Part shown: positions 37,116-47,763 of the stretch, in pieces
How the letters are laid out: each line of letters starts with the position of its first letter
How positions within the stretch are numbered: the stretch's first letter is position 1
Source of the DNA: Zingiber officinale
Taxonomy: Eukaryota > Streptophyta > Magnoliopsida > Zingiberales > Zingiberaceae
Assembly (NCBI RefSeq): GCF_018446385.1
Contig: NC_055998.1
Coordinates: 73,588,744-73,652,743 of the forward strand
DNA: 64,000 nt
Reading direction: 5' to 3'
Notes under the pieces: model-generated
Databases searched by the model: none
What the model was told of the DNA's origin: nothing
The model's input: only the letters and a program-made list of their open reading frames with translations
Program-made: the position numbers and the translations under genes

Positions 37116-38492
37116 GATCCCCCGATCGGAGAACCAGGCGATGGATGAGTTGGTAAAATTAGTCAGTTCACTCTCGCCGATTATCAAAGGGCAGCCGATA
37201 GAACAGGTCTCGCTTGTGGCGCATATTGACCGAATGGAAGGAATGACCTTCCTGAACGACTGGAGGACAACTTTGACAGAGTTTCTGTGGTCAGATGTAA
37301 CACCTACCGATCAGGAAGAAGCTTGCCTGCTAAAGAAGAGGGTCAGACGGTTCACCTTGATTGGGGACCAGTTTTATAAGAGAGCCTTCTCCAGGCCCTA
37401 CTCAAATGCATCAGATCGGAAGATGTCGAGTACATTCTGCGAGAGGTGCACCAAGGCTCCTGCGGAGGTCATCCGGGTGGTCGTGCGTTAGCTCAAAAGA
37501 TACTCCTGGCCAGATATTTTTTGCCGACCCTCTAAGAAAATGTCACTCGGACGGTGGTCACCTACTTGTCTTGCCAGAAGTATCACAAATTTTCGCACCG
37601 CCCGACCGAGGAAATGAAGGCGTCCATAGTATCTTTTCCGTTCGACCAATGGGGCATGGATATCATTGGGTCATTCCCCATGGCGATTGGTCAGCGTAAA
37701 TTTCTGCTCATTACGGTCGACTACTTCTCAAAGTGGGTGGAAGCTGAGCCGCTTGCAAGAATAACTGAGCAGATGGTTATGAAGTTTGTTTGGCAAAACA
37801 TCATATGCCAGTTCGGCAAACCATGCCGACTTGTGTCAGACAATGGGAGGCAATTCGCCGGTCAGGGTCTCAGGGAGTGGTGCGAGGGCTATTGCATCCA
37901 ACATGCCTTCACATCGGTGGCCTACCCCCAGGGCAACGGACAAGCTGAAGTCGCTAATCGGGAGATCCTCTGAGTCTTACGTGCTTGGCTCGACCACGTT
38001 GGAGGCAGCTGGGTCGATGAGCTCTCCAGTGTGTTGTAGGCCCTTCGCACGACCCCCGAAGGAGGCGACCGGCATAACTCCTTTTCACTTGGTATACAAC
38101 GATGAAGTAGTCGTCCCCGTGGAGGTCAGAGTAGAATCCGCTCGGGTGCAGCACTACGACGCAGGAAATGCCGAGCGGAGGCTCATGGTGCTTGACTTGG
38201 TGGATGAAACGCAGGCGAAAGTAGCTGTTCAGCTCTCGGCGTACCAGCAACGGATGAAGCAGAACTACAACTGAAGGGTGATTTCGAGGTCCTTTTAAGT
38301 CGGCGATCTCGTCTGGAAGAAAGTGAAGCCGGTTGACGACATCTCCAAGCTCGAAGCCTCATGGGCAGGACCTTTCAAGATCGTGCAAAAGCTCCGTTCG
38401 AGCGCTTATTACTTGGAGGATGAAGATGAAAGGCAGCTCGAGGGGCCATGGAGCGCGAATCATCTCCAACCCTACAGGGCTCAATAAGAGGT
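37116..38492 (+). pseudogene. Tat-1 integrase, broken
   Basis: An N-terminal segment lies at 37141-37490. The zinc-region and core follow in another frame: FPFDQWGMDIIGSFP, VDYFSKWVEAEPLA, LVSDNGRQFAG and YPQGNGQAEVANREIL (37620-37972) carry the D-D-E residues. After a further shift the C-terminal part shows TPFHLVYNDEVVVPVEV (38070-38130) and LEGPWSANHLQPYRA-type ending sequence before 38490. At least three frameshifts are present. Confidence 0.85.
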
Positions 38493-38576
38493 ACACGAGT
38501 GAATACCATATATTTTTGTATATTTCTTGAATACAGGGCAAAATATGAATAAAAAGCGAAGGTCTCTTGAAATAAG

Positions 38577-38807
38577 TCTCCATCAGTGGTCGAGCGGCGA
38601 CCTTAAACTCTTGTCTCCATCAGTGATCGAACGACGACCTTAAACTCTTGTCTCCATCAACGGTCGAGCGGCGACCTTAAACTCTTGTCTCTATCAACGG
38701 TCAAGCAGCGACCTTAAACTCGGGTCTATAGCAAAGGTCGAGCGGTAACCTTAAATCGCAGTGTTCACCTAATCTTCCTCAACGGTCGAGCGGCGACCTT
38801 AAACCCG
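38577..38807 (+). repeat. 37-bp tandem repeats downstream of Tat-1 pol
   Basis: Five contiguous units and a sixth after an 11-base gap. Each is about 37 bases and built on CATCAACGGTCGAGCGGCGACCTTAAACTCTTGTCT-like sequence. Within each unit GGTCG and CGACC form a short inverted repeat around AGCGG. The array lies between the end of pol and the antisense ORF. Confidence 0.8.
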
Positions 38808-39119
38808 TGGTCCAATGAGCGGGCAAGCATCGATGAATAGCTGACCGTGAACCCATACTACTCAAAAGCTTGAAGTCTTCAAGATATAGTGATCGTTCGG
38901 CACTATTCTTCGAAATGCTCCAAGATCGATCGAAAGTTCGCAGAGTCATAATGGAACTCCGAATACAAAAAGGATCAATTAGCTGGATGGACTAATCGTG
39001 GATGATCGGAGGAGTCACGAGGGCGTGAGTTCTTGCAATGCTCAAAAGATGAGTTAAAAAACATACAAGGAGATAAAGCTTGTCCGAACGGACAAGCATT
39101 CATTAAGACTTCAAAACTT

Positions 39120-41637
39120 TTACAAGAACTCTCGACCTCCCTCAAGGTAGTCTAAGGTGTCGTCAAGTAGCGACGCGGTAAGTTTGTCCCGGCTGATGAT
39201 GCTGCTGGTGAGAGCTGCCGGCAAGTAGCCACCCTCTTAGAGCTGGTCGATCGTCCTGTCGATCGCCAGGTCGAATAGGTGGAGTGTCGATTGGCATCTT
39301 TATCATTAAAAGCATCCGAGCGGATATAATTCTTCTTTATCGCCTCAAACCGACCAACCTCGGCATCTTGATATGTCTTTAACGCCACTCGGGAGGCCTC
39401 CAGCTCGTCCTTCGCGGTGGCCAGTGCATTATCTTTGTCGACAAGTTGGTCGCGAAGGGTAGCTTCTTTGGCTGACCAGCTATTCTACTCGGCAACCAGG
39501 AAATCCTCAACTTCCTTGAGTCTTTGGGCGAGGGCCCGGGCCTCCTTATTCTTTAAATTGAGGTCTTCGATATCTCGATTCTTTCTCACGTTGGTCGACT
39601 CAATCTTATTGTTGAAGGTGGCGACCTGCTTATTGAGCTGAGCCAGTAGAGTGGCCTGCCTTGAACTCTTGTCCCGTTCGGCCTCGAGCCGTTTAGTGCT
39701 CTTCTCCAGATCGGCCCGCAATTTGGCCACCTCAGCGTTTGTCTGCTCTTGAACAGCGGAGGATTGACCGCTTGACGCCTTCATCTTCTTCACTTCCTCC
39801 TCCAAAAAAGTGAGCCTTTGGCACATTACCAGACTCTCCACCTAGTACTATAAAACAAAGGGAATATAAGCGCCGAGCAGAAATAGATTAAAATGAATAT
39901 AACACTTACCCCCAGTAGGCATCTGGGGTGTGGCTATCCGCAAGCGCCCCAGGAGGCATCATCGCCGCACGGGCTTGGGCGTCCGCCCATATTTGGGCAA
40001 ACGACCCTTGGATGATGATTTGGTGCTCGGGGGCTCGAGATGAGGCGCCAACCGACTCACTCCATTTCTCGGTCGACAAATGGAGAACTGTCGTAATATG
40101 GCGTTGGTTGCTTGGGGCTGATTGTGCAGACATAGCTCGTCCGGACGGCCGAGATGAAGACGGTGGACGGATGCCAAACTTCTTGGCCTTCGATTTTTGT
40201 GGCAGGAAGGCCACCGACATCATGCAGATGGTCCCTTGTGGCAAACCAGAGAGGGAAGGAGTCCGATCTGACGACTCAGGAGTTGTGGACTCTTGGACGG
40301 GAGCAGGGGGTCGACGTCTCGACCCGTTCGACAGACCGCACCCCTGAAGTGGCGAAGCGTGATGAAGGCTCCACCCAGCGCCTCTTGCGTCTGATCAATG
40401 GCTCGATTGAGGAGGTTGACCCCGAAGCCCCCTCAACTTGGACGACTGGGAGCCGTTCGAAAGGAAGTGGTGAATTGTCAGTCGCTCCACCACTTGCCAA
40501 GATGGGAGTTGCTTCGCTCTCATCTTGCGGTTCTTTTTGTGAGCCGACTGGCTGTAGACCGCAGCTCTCTAATTCTTCCACAACAGCGACATTGATCGCG
40601 GAATTCGCAAGCTTCGCCTTGCCAGTCAAACATGCATGTAGCATGACTTTGACTGTAAAAGAGGAAGATAAATCAGTTAGAATCAAAGGAAGAAGTAAAG
40701 AGGTCACATACCTAGGCTGAACGAAAGTCGGGTGCGGATCGGACTTAAGCCGAAGATATAGAGGACACCCTCCAACAGCAGTTTGTGGATGTCATATTTC
40801 TGACCGGCCAATATCGAAGTTGTGTTGAGATAGTCTGATTGGCTCTTGTACTTATTTAATGGAGGCTGAGTCACCGCGTCGAATTACCGTAAGGTTGGGA
40901 AGTCTGGTCGCTTGAGAAAGCGCACAAAAAAGAAGTACTCCTTCTAGTGTTTGTTGGAGGTCGACATTGTCAAAGAAAATCAAGCCCACTCGGGCTTAGA
41001 AAAGAAAAACTCCTTGCTCGGAAGACTTGGGATAATAAAAGTAATGAAAAAGTCGGGGAGTAAAGGGAATGTCGTGTAGGCGAAAAAGAACCATTACCTC
41101 GCATAGCAGCCGAAAGGAGTTCGACACTAGTTGATGAAGAGAGACTCAGAAATATTTACACACGAAGGAAAAAAAGGGGTGGATGAAAAACTGCAGACCG
41201 ACGGTAAAATGGTCCCTAAAGAAGCAAATACAGCCAGACGACGGAGAATTTGACCGATCGAAAGGAGAAGGAAGAATAACTTCATTTTCGGGAGGGAGCT
41301 CAAAAGTGACTTTCAGACTCTCAACATCGCCGACGTTAAACCGAGACTCGGTAGAGGTGTACCAGAGTCCAGAGATGCCAGCGGGAGGCTGTGAGGAACT
41401 TGCTATTGCAAAACAAAGGTGAAGAGATGCGAAGGAAAGAAAACCTACTGGCGAAATTATCGCCGGAACACTGAGAGCCGAAAAACTCAGAAGACGGGGA
41501 AGGATAGACACAGAAAGACGAGAAAGCAAGGGGCGATGGGAAGAGAGCTTATTGGAAAAAGGACGTTGGAAGAGCAAGGGAAGAGGAACATCGTCAGAGC
41601 ACAGGAGTGTCACCGTAGAACTCGAAGAAGTGCGCAA
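39120..41637 (-). pseudogene. Tat-1 antisense ORF (gypsy-type transposon domain plus coiled coil)
   Basis: Several minus-strand frames form one decayed protein. Near 41200-41147 the conserved start reads FFRDHFTVGLQFFIHPFFS, and after a stop the homology continues with SNSFRLLCEVMVLF and PRLFHYFY (41130-41020). A Ser/Pro-rich middle lies at 40700-40280. A coiled coil with heptads occupies 39841-39485 (EEVKKMKA...LRADLEKSTKRLEAERDK). The C-terminus ends in LEGGREFL before a stop at 39120. The N-terminal domain resembles the 'putative gypsy type transposon' family (PF04195 from memory). Its function is not known. The same protein type occurs twice in Tat-2. Confidence 0.75.
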
Positions 41638-41639
41638 AG

Positions 41640-42149
41640 GCGCTGATGTGCACGGGCTTATAAGCCTGGGGTCGGTCGACCAGAGCCGTTCGATCTAGGT
41701 CACAGAAACCTAGGGCGAGATCTGACAGTTAAATTTGAACTGCCAAACATCACATCACGACAGATATCCGCTTGTCACATTAGGCGTGTGGCGGTAGTGA
41801 GCAGGATGCATGGTGCATCACCACGGGTCGACATTTAATAAGGGCATGGGGGCACACTTAGCCTTAATACGGAGAGATTTGCACGATTTCCTAGAAATCT
41901 GGGTGACGTAAGCCTAGCTCGAGCCTGTCCAAGACAACCCAAGAAAAGATTTCACAAGTGTAAATATTCATTGTGCCAATCGGATTGAGGGAGCATACCT
42001 ACAGTCGAACGATAAGCTTCAATAGGCCAGCCAGCAGGGAGTGTTCGCATCCCAATCAGAAGCCAAGTTAATGCTGAAGGCTGATCGGGAGGAAAACTGC
42101 TCAGACAATTGTCCAATTAGTCGGACTTGTAGCCTCCTTTGACTAGACT
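41640..42149. other. Noncoding stretch between the Tat-1 antisense ORF and 3' LTR
   Basis: About 0.5 kb without a credible frame. It would contain the promoter and leader of the antisense ORF if that ORF is transcribed on its own. No clear TATA box on the minus strand was identified. Confidence 0.4.
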
Positions 42150-42162
42150 TGAGGGGGAGGCA
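42150..42162 (+). other. Tat-1 polypurine tract
   Basis: GAGGGGGAGGCA immediately precedes the TGTGATG start of the 3' LTR, the expected position of the plus-strand primer. Confidence 0.8.
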
Positions 42163-43120
42163 TGTGATGTGGTGATAATGAAGGGGCCTACCCAGTTGCC
42201 ACGGTGGAGGTCAAAGGAGGTGAAAGTCAAGGCAGTCAACGCGTAGATGGCATCGGTCGGTCGGAGAAGCATGCCCCGACCGAGGAGAGGGCTCCGATCC
42301 ACCGCCGACTTTGACATAGGTAGAAGTCAAATGACCGACGCTCAATGAAGACAAGGTGCAGAAGCCGTCCGAGCGGCTTCCCAGCTCAGCAAGGCATCAG
42401 GATTCGACATTGGCAGAAAGAACTTTGGCCGAGCGACTACCCTGCTCGGCCAAACAGCAGAGCTTGATATGGGCAGAGTTCAACTTCAACCGAGCGACTA
42501 CCTCGCTCGGCCTCGCAGCAGGTCTCGGTAGTGGCAAAGTGGAACTTCGGTCGAGTGGACACACACGGGAGTAGCAAGGTTCTGGTAGACCGGAAGGGAC
42601 ACCAGAGCGGCAAAAGTCTGGCTGAACGACTAGCCTACTCGGTCTAGCAGTACAGTACGCTGATATCCATCGACATCCTTTTGGGAGTTGGTGTCGCCAA
42701 CACCAGGCATGGACAACCAGAAGATCGTACGACGGAAGCTTCCACTGTCACTTCAGAGATATGCTCGGCCGGTTAAGGTACTGTGTCAATGACACTTTAC
42801 TGACAAATCTCTTCAGGAAACTTTGAGAAGCGTGTCCGTCTTGGGAAACGTGCACGCACGCTATCATAGCTCTATATAAAGGGGGGGTCCAAGCATCGGC
42901 GGAGGTATGCAATAGTTACTGTTTGCGCTACAGTCTTCTTGCTCCGCCTTATACTTCATCGCCGGTGACTGACTTGAGCGTCGGAGAGCCAACGCCGGAA
43001 ATCCCTTCTCTGACTCGGCACTAACGTAGTTTATGTTGCAGGTCCGAGCGGAGTAAACAGATGATTAGCGGGAGTGCTACATTCCCCGCTTTCCATCTCA
43101 TCGATTTTCGGACTGGATCA
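42163..43120 (+). repeat. Tat-1 3' LTR
   Basis: 958 bases starting TGTGATG and ending GGATCA, diverged from the 5' copy by many substitutions and indels. Around 42420-42520 it has an extra unit of about 60 bases with the pattern GAGCGACTAC...GCTCGG that the 5' LTR has only once. It also has a short insertion around 42830-42850. A TATATAAA box is at 42873-42880. Confidence 0.85.
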
Positions 43121-44394
43121 AACTCAATTGTCATTGGAGGAAAATCTCAAATAATATATTATAGTTGAAATTTAAATATTAAATCTATTAATTATCTATT
43201 CGAGGGTCTGATAGGCATGGAGTGTCTTATTATGATTCTGGTAAGAATATTCCTTAAAAAAAAAAAAATCAAAATAGCGCTTTATTATATTTTTTATCTT
43301 AAAAATGCATTTATTTTAATATTATATAATATCAACTCAATTTTTTCCCAAAAAAAAATATATTTAAAATAATATTATACCAAAATATTTTCTTCAATTT
43401 AATCAAAATTACTTAAATAAAACCGCCTGATTTAATTAAAATCATGTTAACACTATTATAATAATTATGACACTTCTCCACTATATAATTAGTGGTAGTA
43501 ATTATGATTATAACAAAATTATTTTAATTTAAAATTATAATAAATAAAATATTATTTATTACCTTCATTAGAATTATGTTAATATTATTAGAAAAGAGAC
43601 GATGTTAAATTGTATAAAATAATTCTAATTAAATTATGCTCTAAATTGTATAAAATAATTTTGATTAAGGGCATTCTTGAAAAATATTTTTCTGAAATCT
43701 TGTGGATATTTTAACCATTTAAAAAGGAATATATGTCAATTTTAAAAAAACAAAATTAATAAAAACCAACTCAACGCCAAACTAATTAATCCTTATTTTT
43801 CAACAATCTTTTTTTTATTCAAAATAATCATATACCGAAACAACTATTTAACATAAGTCAGTCTATTCAAAATATTGAGATAGTTAGACAACTTTGAGCA
43901 TGTACCAAAAATTTCAAATTTCAATCTTTATTTTCTGCAAAAAAAAAAAAAAAAAAAAACAAATACTAAACCATTTGTTTTGTCACCACAGAAGAATAAA
44001 ATCTACATTTTATTAAAAAAAAATTAAAATATTCTTGAGACATGGAAAATCTATGTGTTATTTTTTTTCCTTAGACTATTTTCTTAAACAATCAAATCAC
44101 TTGGATCGTCTACACAAAAAAGTTCCTGCAAGCTGCAAGTCCACAACAAAAGTATTAAAGCTGTGAGAAGATAGACAAGATCTAATTGTATGAACGGCTT
44201 TAAACAAGTAAAACTGAGTTATCGACTACTATGAACACAGAAATCACATGACGTCCACCTTAGTAGATGCACAATGCTGGTAGGATTTAGTTCCAGTAGT
44301 TCGCTTGCAAACAATCAGGATTAATCTCGTTGCATCGGAAAAGAGGGGATGTGATTTGAGCTTCAAGTTCCCCTTTCAGCATTGATGTCGACCA
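43121..44394. other. AT-rich spacer between Tat-1 and the Rho-N gene
   Basis: AT-rich DNA with poly-A runs (43258-43269, 43940-43959) and no coding frame. The final part (about 44100-44394) is the likely 3' UTR of the minus-strand Rho-N gene. No retroelement motif is recognised here. Confidence 0.5.
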
Positions 44395-45486
44395 TCAATC
44401 ATCAAGCAATTCGACTAGTTCACCTTTCTTGAGTTTGGAATATCCCCTTAGGCCGCGAGACTTTGCAAGATTCCTCAGCTCTGATAATTTTAAGGAAGGC
44501 AAATCGGATGAGATTTTTAGAGTAGATGATTCCGTAATCACTTCGGCAGTTTCATTGGACAGAGGAGGATCAAACTGATCGTCCAACAATGATTGGCCAA
44601 GAGAGTCCAAAACACCAATATCTGCATGCACCGAGGCCTCAGAGTTGTCCACAATGATATCGCTCTTCTTCTTCCTACTCGCTTGAGAGTTTGTGGGTGG
44701 AGGAGGGTTGATACCCTCTTCAAACGATACAGCTTGGAAGTTCGCTCTACAAACTAGAGATTTTCGTCTGAAATTTGTGGCAGGTCTTGTGGAAGAAACT
44801 GGATCTGGAAGCCCAGGATCAAGAGCCGGCTCCTCCTTCAATTTGGTGCCATCTCGGCTAAAAAGATTTGATTTATTCTCATCCACTAGTGTGTTGCTTC
44901 TTGGTAGTAGGTTGCTACTAAAATGCTCCTTGGGACTGCTCTTCTGATCCATCGAATGCTTCCTTAACAATTTGACGAGGGAATCCACGGTTGCCCTGTC
45001 GCTTTGCCTTTGTCGACTCGCTTCAGACTTCTTACCTTTCTTGGCAGCAGCCTGTAATTGCATTTGGATTTTCCGAAACAAGTCGAGTATTTCTTCATCT
45101 CGCTGTCCTGGAGTTGCAGTAGCCTGGTGCCTCATATTACTCATGAAAGGCCCATTTCTAGAGGACAAAATATAAGTTTCTTCACTCCTTTCTGACTGTT
45201 CAAGCTCTTGGTATTGTTTGCTCCTGCCCATGGAAGACCTTTTCTGTTGTCTGGAGAAATCAGGATTCTCCTTGTGATCATTAGAAATTGCACGGCGAGC
45301 AGCATATATCCTCGCTGATCTACGCGGGATGCTTCGAAATTGAGTTTCAGCACTGCAGTGTGTCTGGTCACATTTACATGAATATGGTGATAGAATAGCT
45401 CCTCTGAATATCCCTAGCAAAGGAAGATATTCGAATTATTCACTACAACTCCAGAAGTAAATTAAGAGCAACACATCATAAAACGA

Positions 45487-45519
<33 letters not shown>

Positions 45520-45834
45520 AAAAGAAGATAGTTTCTTCAATAGTTTAAGATTCTTTAAGGAGAGGAATGCAAATCGGGTTAGCTGAAAACTACAACAGTT
45601 GGGACCTTAAGTATCATAACAATATGGTGAATTCGTCCGCTGTTCTCCTACAAATGCAAAACTACACCGGTTGCATTCTAAAATGGGCATCGATTTCTAG
45701 GGTTTAGCTTAGACAACTTCTATTCTCGATCTAGCATCTGGTACACTGTGTTATACTGATGAGAACTCGATTGTTCAATTCAATTATCTCGATCGTGTAA
45801 ACACGAAAGGGTAAGGCTTACCGATGATAGTCAT
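44395..45834 (-). CDS. Rho-N domain protein, chloroplast RHON1 / BP-73 type
   Basis: Two coding exons, 45834-45822 (MTIIG) and 45413-44395, give 343 residues. The last 35 residues (LKLSELRNLAKSRGLRGYSK, then KLKKGELVELL) form a Rho-N/SAP-like helix-extended-loop-helix domain at about 309-343, which binds nucleic acid. This matches RHON1 of Arabidopsis plastids (RNA processing and transcription termination with RNase E) and the rice SAP-like protein BP-73. The N-terminus is rich in Arg and Ser, poor in acids and fits a plastid transit peptide, but I cannot score it. The middle has EEILDLFRKIQMQLQAAAKK, a typical family segment, then a low-complexity Ser/Pro-rich part. The start is chosen because the short first exon joins in phase through good splice borders. 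A 5' UTR exon probably lies upstream. Confidence 0.85.
45490..45518. repeat. (CAA)n microsatellite in the Rho-N gene intron
   Basis: About ten tandem CAA units inside the single coding-region intron. Confidence 0.8.
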
Positions 45835-46140
45835 CTAATGCAGCTCAGCTTCTTAACTTCCGCCCTGGTGCTGCTTGATGACGGCCTGTTTCCTTCTCCT
45901 ACCAAACACAAAGTAACAGATACAAGATAACAAATCAGATAGACAGAGACGAGGGTGTAATAGAGGAAAAGAGTACCGGAGCTCGTCGTCGTAGTCCGGC
46001 GCGACGGCGACGAAGGGAAGAGAGCGAAAGGTTTCGGAGACGAGCGGTTTGGGCAGTGGAGTACCGGCCGCAGTTGCGATAAGGAGAAGAGGTATATTGG
46101 GCCTTAATTTGGGGTACTGAGCCCGGCATAATACCTTCAA
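45835..46140 (-). promoter_or_regulatory. Rho-N gene 5' UTR with probable intron, and promoter
   Basis: GC-rich sequence up to about 46130 borders the coding start. Minus-strand splice signals GAAACAG (about 45892) and CCG/GTACTC (about 45976) suggest one UTR intron of roughly 85 bases. A 99-codon frame (45853-46152) runs through the region but has no conserved feature. DNA upstream of 46140 turns AT-rich. Confidence 0.45.
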
Positions 46141-46407
46141 AATGTTACCCAATACGCCATTTTTTATAGCTTTATTTCTTTTTTCATTTATTATTTATAA
46201 ATATTTATAAAAATAAAATGTAGCAAATGAATGGACCGCTGAAAATTTGAAAACAAAATAAATAAAAAGGAACACTTATTTTTATTATCCTCAAATAGCA
46301 TCTTAATTTTACTTCATTCAATAAATAATTTTAAGTGAATTAGAATAATTGTAATTAAGTTAAAATAATTTAAACTAATATTATAGAATTTTAATCAAAA
46401 TTACTTA

Positions 46408-47721
46408 TGCCTTATTTACTTCTAGGGACAAATTGAGAAAGGAAAGGATCCTTTCACACGAAGGAAAAGAAAAGAAATGAAAGAAGAGAGAAGAGAGAAG
46501 AGAAGAGAACAGAGAAGGGGATCCTTCGGGAAAAGGACCAAGGAATATTAAAGGGAAAAGGGGTGAGCGTCTTAGGCCCCTTGCGCGAGGGGATCGCATA
46601 GTGCTGCTGAGTATGACATTTGTGCATGTTGATGGCAAAAAAGAGGAGGCCGATAGTGCCACCTCAAGCATAACTATGAGCTCTCTTTCTTTCTTTTGTC
46701 TCCACCAACAGTTGTCGTCTACTTCCATCGCCCTTCTTTTGGTCATGCAAAATGGACTCACAATGTAGTTAATCTAAAGAGATAATCACCTGGCGCCATG
46801 TATCCAATGATGACTTGGAATGTTGAGGAAGAGGAGGTCTACTTGCTTGTTTCCATCATGCAACTGCAAATGAACACCCAACATGTGTACAGTACCAAAA
46901 TCTCTCACATGCCTTCCCGTCCTTGTTGAGGAGAATGTTTGATGACTTGAGATCGCAGTGGACGATTGAGAAGTCATAGTCGCAACCTTTTGTAGATGGG
47001 CCATCACGATCGATCAATTTCTCGACAATGTATAATGTTTTCGAGAGTTCCATTTTCCATCAATGCCCAAAGGAGAGTTTGACATCATTGTTCTTGAAAA
47101 CCACTCCATTGCTATCGTTGTCGTTGTTGTGAATCTCTTGAAGGTTGATCGTTGGGTGGTCGTCCACCAATCGCACATGCAAAAGAACATCTTTCATGTC
47201 AAATTCTGTTTGCGCATAGTTGCGGCATCGAAGCACGAAGGTGAGGGGTCACATATGGAGTCTAGGTTGAGGGAGAGGGAGGTATTGAGGGCTGTGATGG
47301 TGCCGACAAAGTTGCAATCAAGGCGTTGCCACTTCTTGGGTGGCGGCAAGGCCACGGAGGGGGAAGGCGGGGAGAATGACGATGAAGAAGAAAAAGAGTT
47401 GTAGGTTGTAGGCCACGATGCAGCAATAGGCTGGAGGAGACGCCTTGGTGGCTACCTCGCTTGTTTGTGGTTGGTGGGAATGGTGGAGATGCAACAAAGG
47501 AAGAGAAGAGAAAGACATTCCACTCGATTTGGGCGAATGAAAAACATCACAAAAGATGATCTGTGGATGGATTTATGAATCCATCCGTTCATTTTTTGAT
47601 AGTGAGTAAATAGAGGAAAATAAATGGAATCCATCTTTCCTCATAAAGTAAACGGTAGAAACTGATCTTGTGGAAACTTTTCCCTCGCATTTTATATCCA
47701 TCCTCCCAGGTAAATAGGGCA
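46408..47721. mobile_element. TIR element with TTA duplication carrying a kinase fragment (PIF/Harbinger-like)
   Basis: The left end TGCCTTATTTACTT and the reverse complement of the right end TGCCCTATTTACCT match at 12 of 14 positions. TTA trinucleotides flank both ends (46405-46407 and 47722-47724). A three-base TWA duplication and short TIRs are the signature of PIF/Harbinger elements. The 1314-base interior shows no transposase. It has a purine-rich block near the left end (46432-46560) and the remains of a receptor-kinase gene in the middle. It is best read as a non-autonomous element that captured a host gene fragment. Confidence 0.6.
46790..47210 (-). pseudogene. LRR receptor-like kinase fragment (kinase subdomains VI-VIII)
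   Basis: On the minus strand one frame holds DYDFSIVHCDLKSSNILLNK (46985-46925), the catalytic loop of a plant LRR receptor kinase, normally HCDLKPSN. After a frameshift at about 46912 a second frame gives HVRDFGTVHMLGVHLQ (about 46909-46860), with the DFG of the activation segment. A third frame near 46800 fits the GYMAPE-type segment. Upstream sequence to about 47210 weakly fits the N-lobe/linker. At least two frameshifts make it nonfunctional. It lies wholly inside the TIR element. Confidence 0.75.
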
Positions 47722-47724
47722 TTA

Positions 47725-47763
47725 AAGTAGTTTTAGTTAAAATTCACAGCTAAAATAATACGG
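47725..47763. other. Short spacer before Tat-2
   Basis: About 40 bases of AT-rich DNA lie between the TTA duplication of the TIR element and the estimated first base of the Tat-2 LTR. Because the 3' LTR of Tat-2 is outside the window, the true border may fall inside this stretch. Confidence 0.4.

Larger units (their letters stand above)
15415..43120 (+). mobile_element. Ty3/gypsy Tat-lineage retrotransposon (Tat-1), with nested insertions
   Basis: Related LTRs lie at both ends (15415-16286 and 42163-43120). Between them, in order, are gag, protease, RT, RNase H, a second archaeal-type RNase H and integrase on the plus strand, then an antisense ORF region, a polypurine tract and the 3' LTR. 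The extra RNase H domain and the antisense ORF mark the Tat lineage as described for plants. Two insertions split it: a copia element in gag (17541-33402) and a solo LTR in protease (33891-34953). Without these and their duplications it would be about 10.8 kb. The frames carry many stops and shifts, so the element is dead. A clean 5-bp target duplication was not found. Confidence 0.9.

Noticed and set aside
38577-38807. Possible CRISPR-like array
   Set aside because: The units are contiguous with no unique spacers, and the host is a plant nuclear genome. It is a tandem repeat inside a retroelement.
45853-46152. 99-codon minus-strand frame upstream of the Rho-N gene
   Set aside because: It fits a 5' UTR with an intron better than a coding exon, and it shows no similarity to the family's N-terminus.
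47063-47404. 113-codon plus-strand frame in the TIR element
   Set aside because: It is antisense to the kinase-derived sequence and has no domain of its own.
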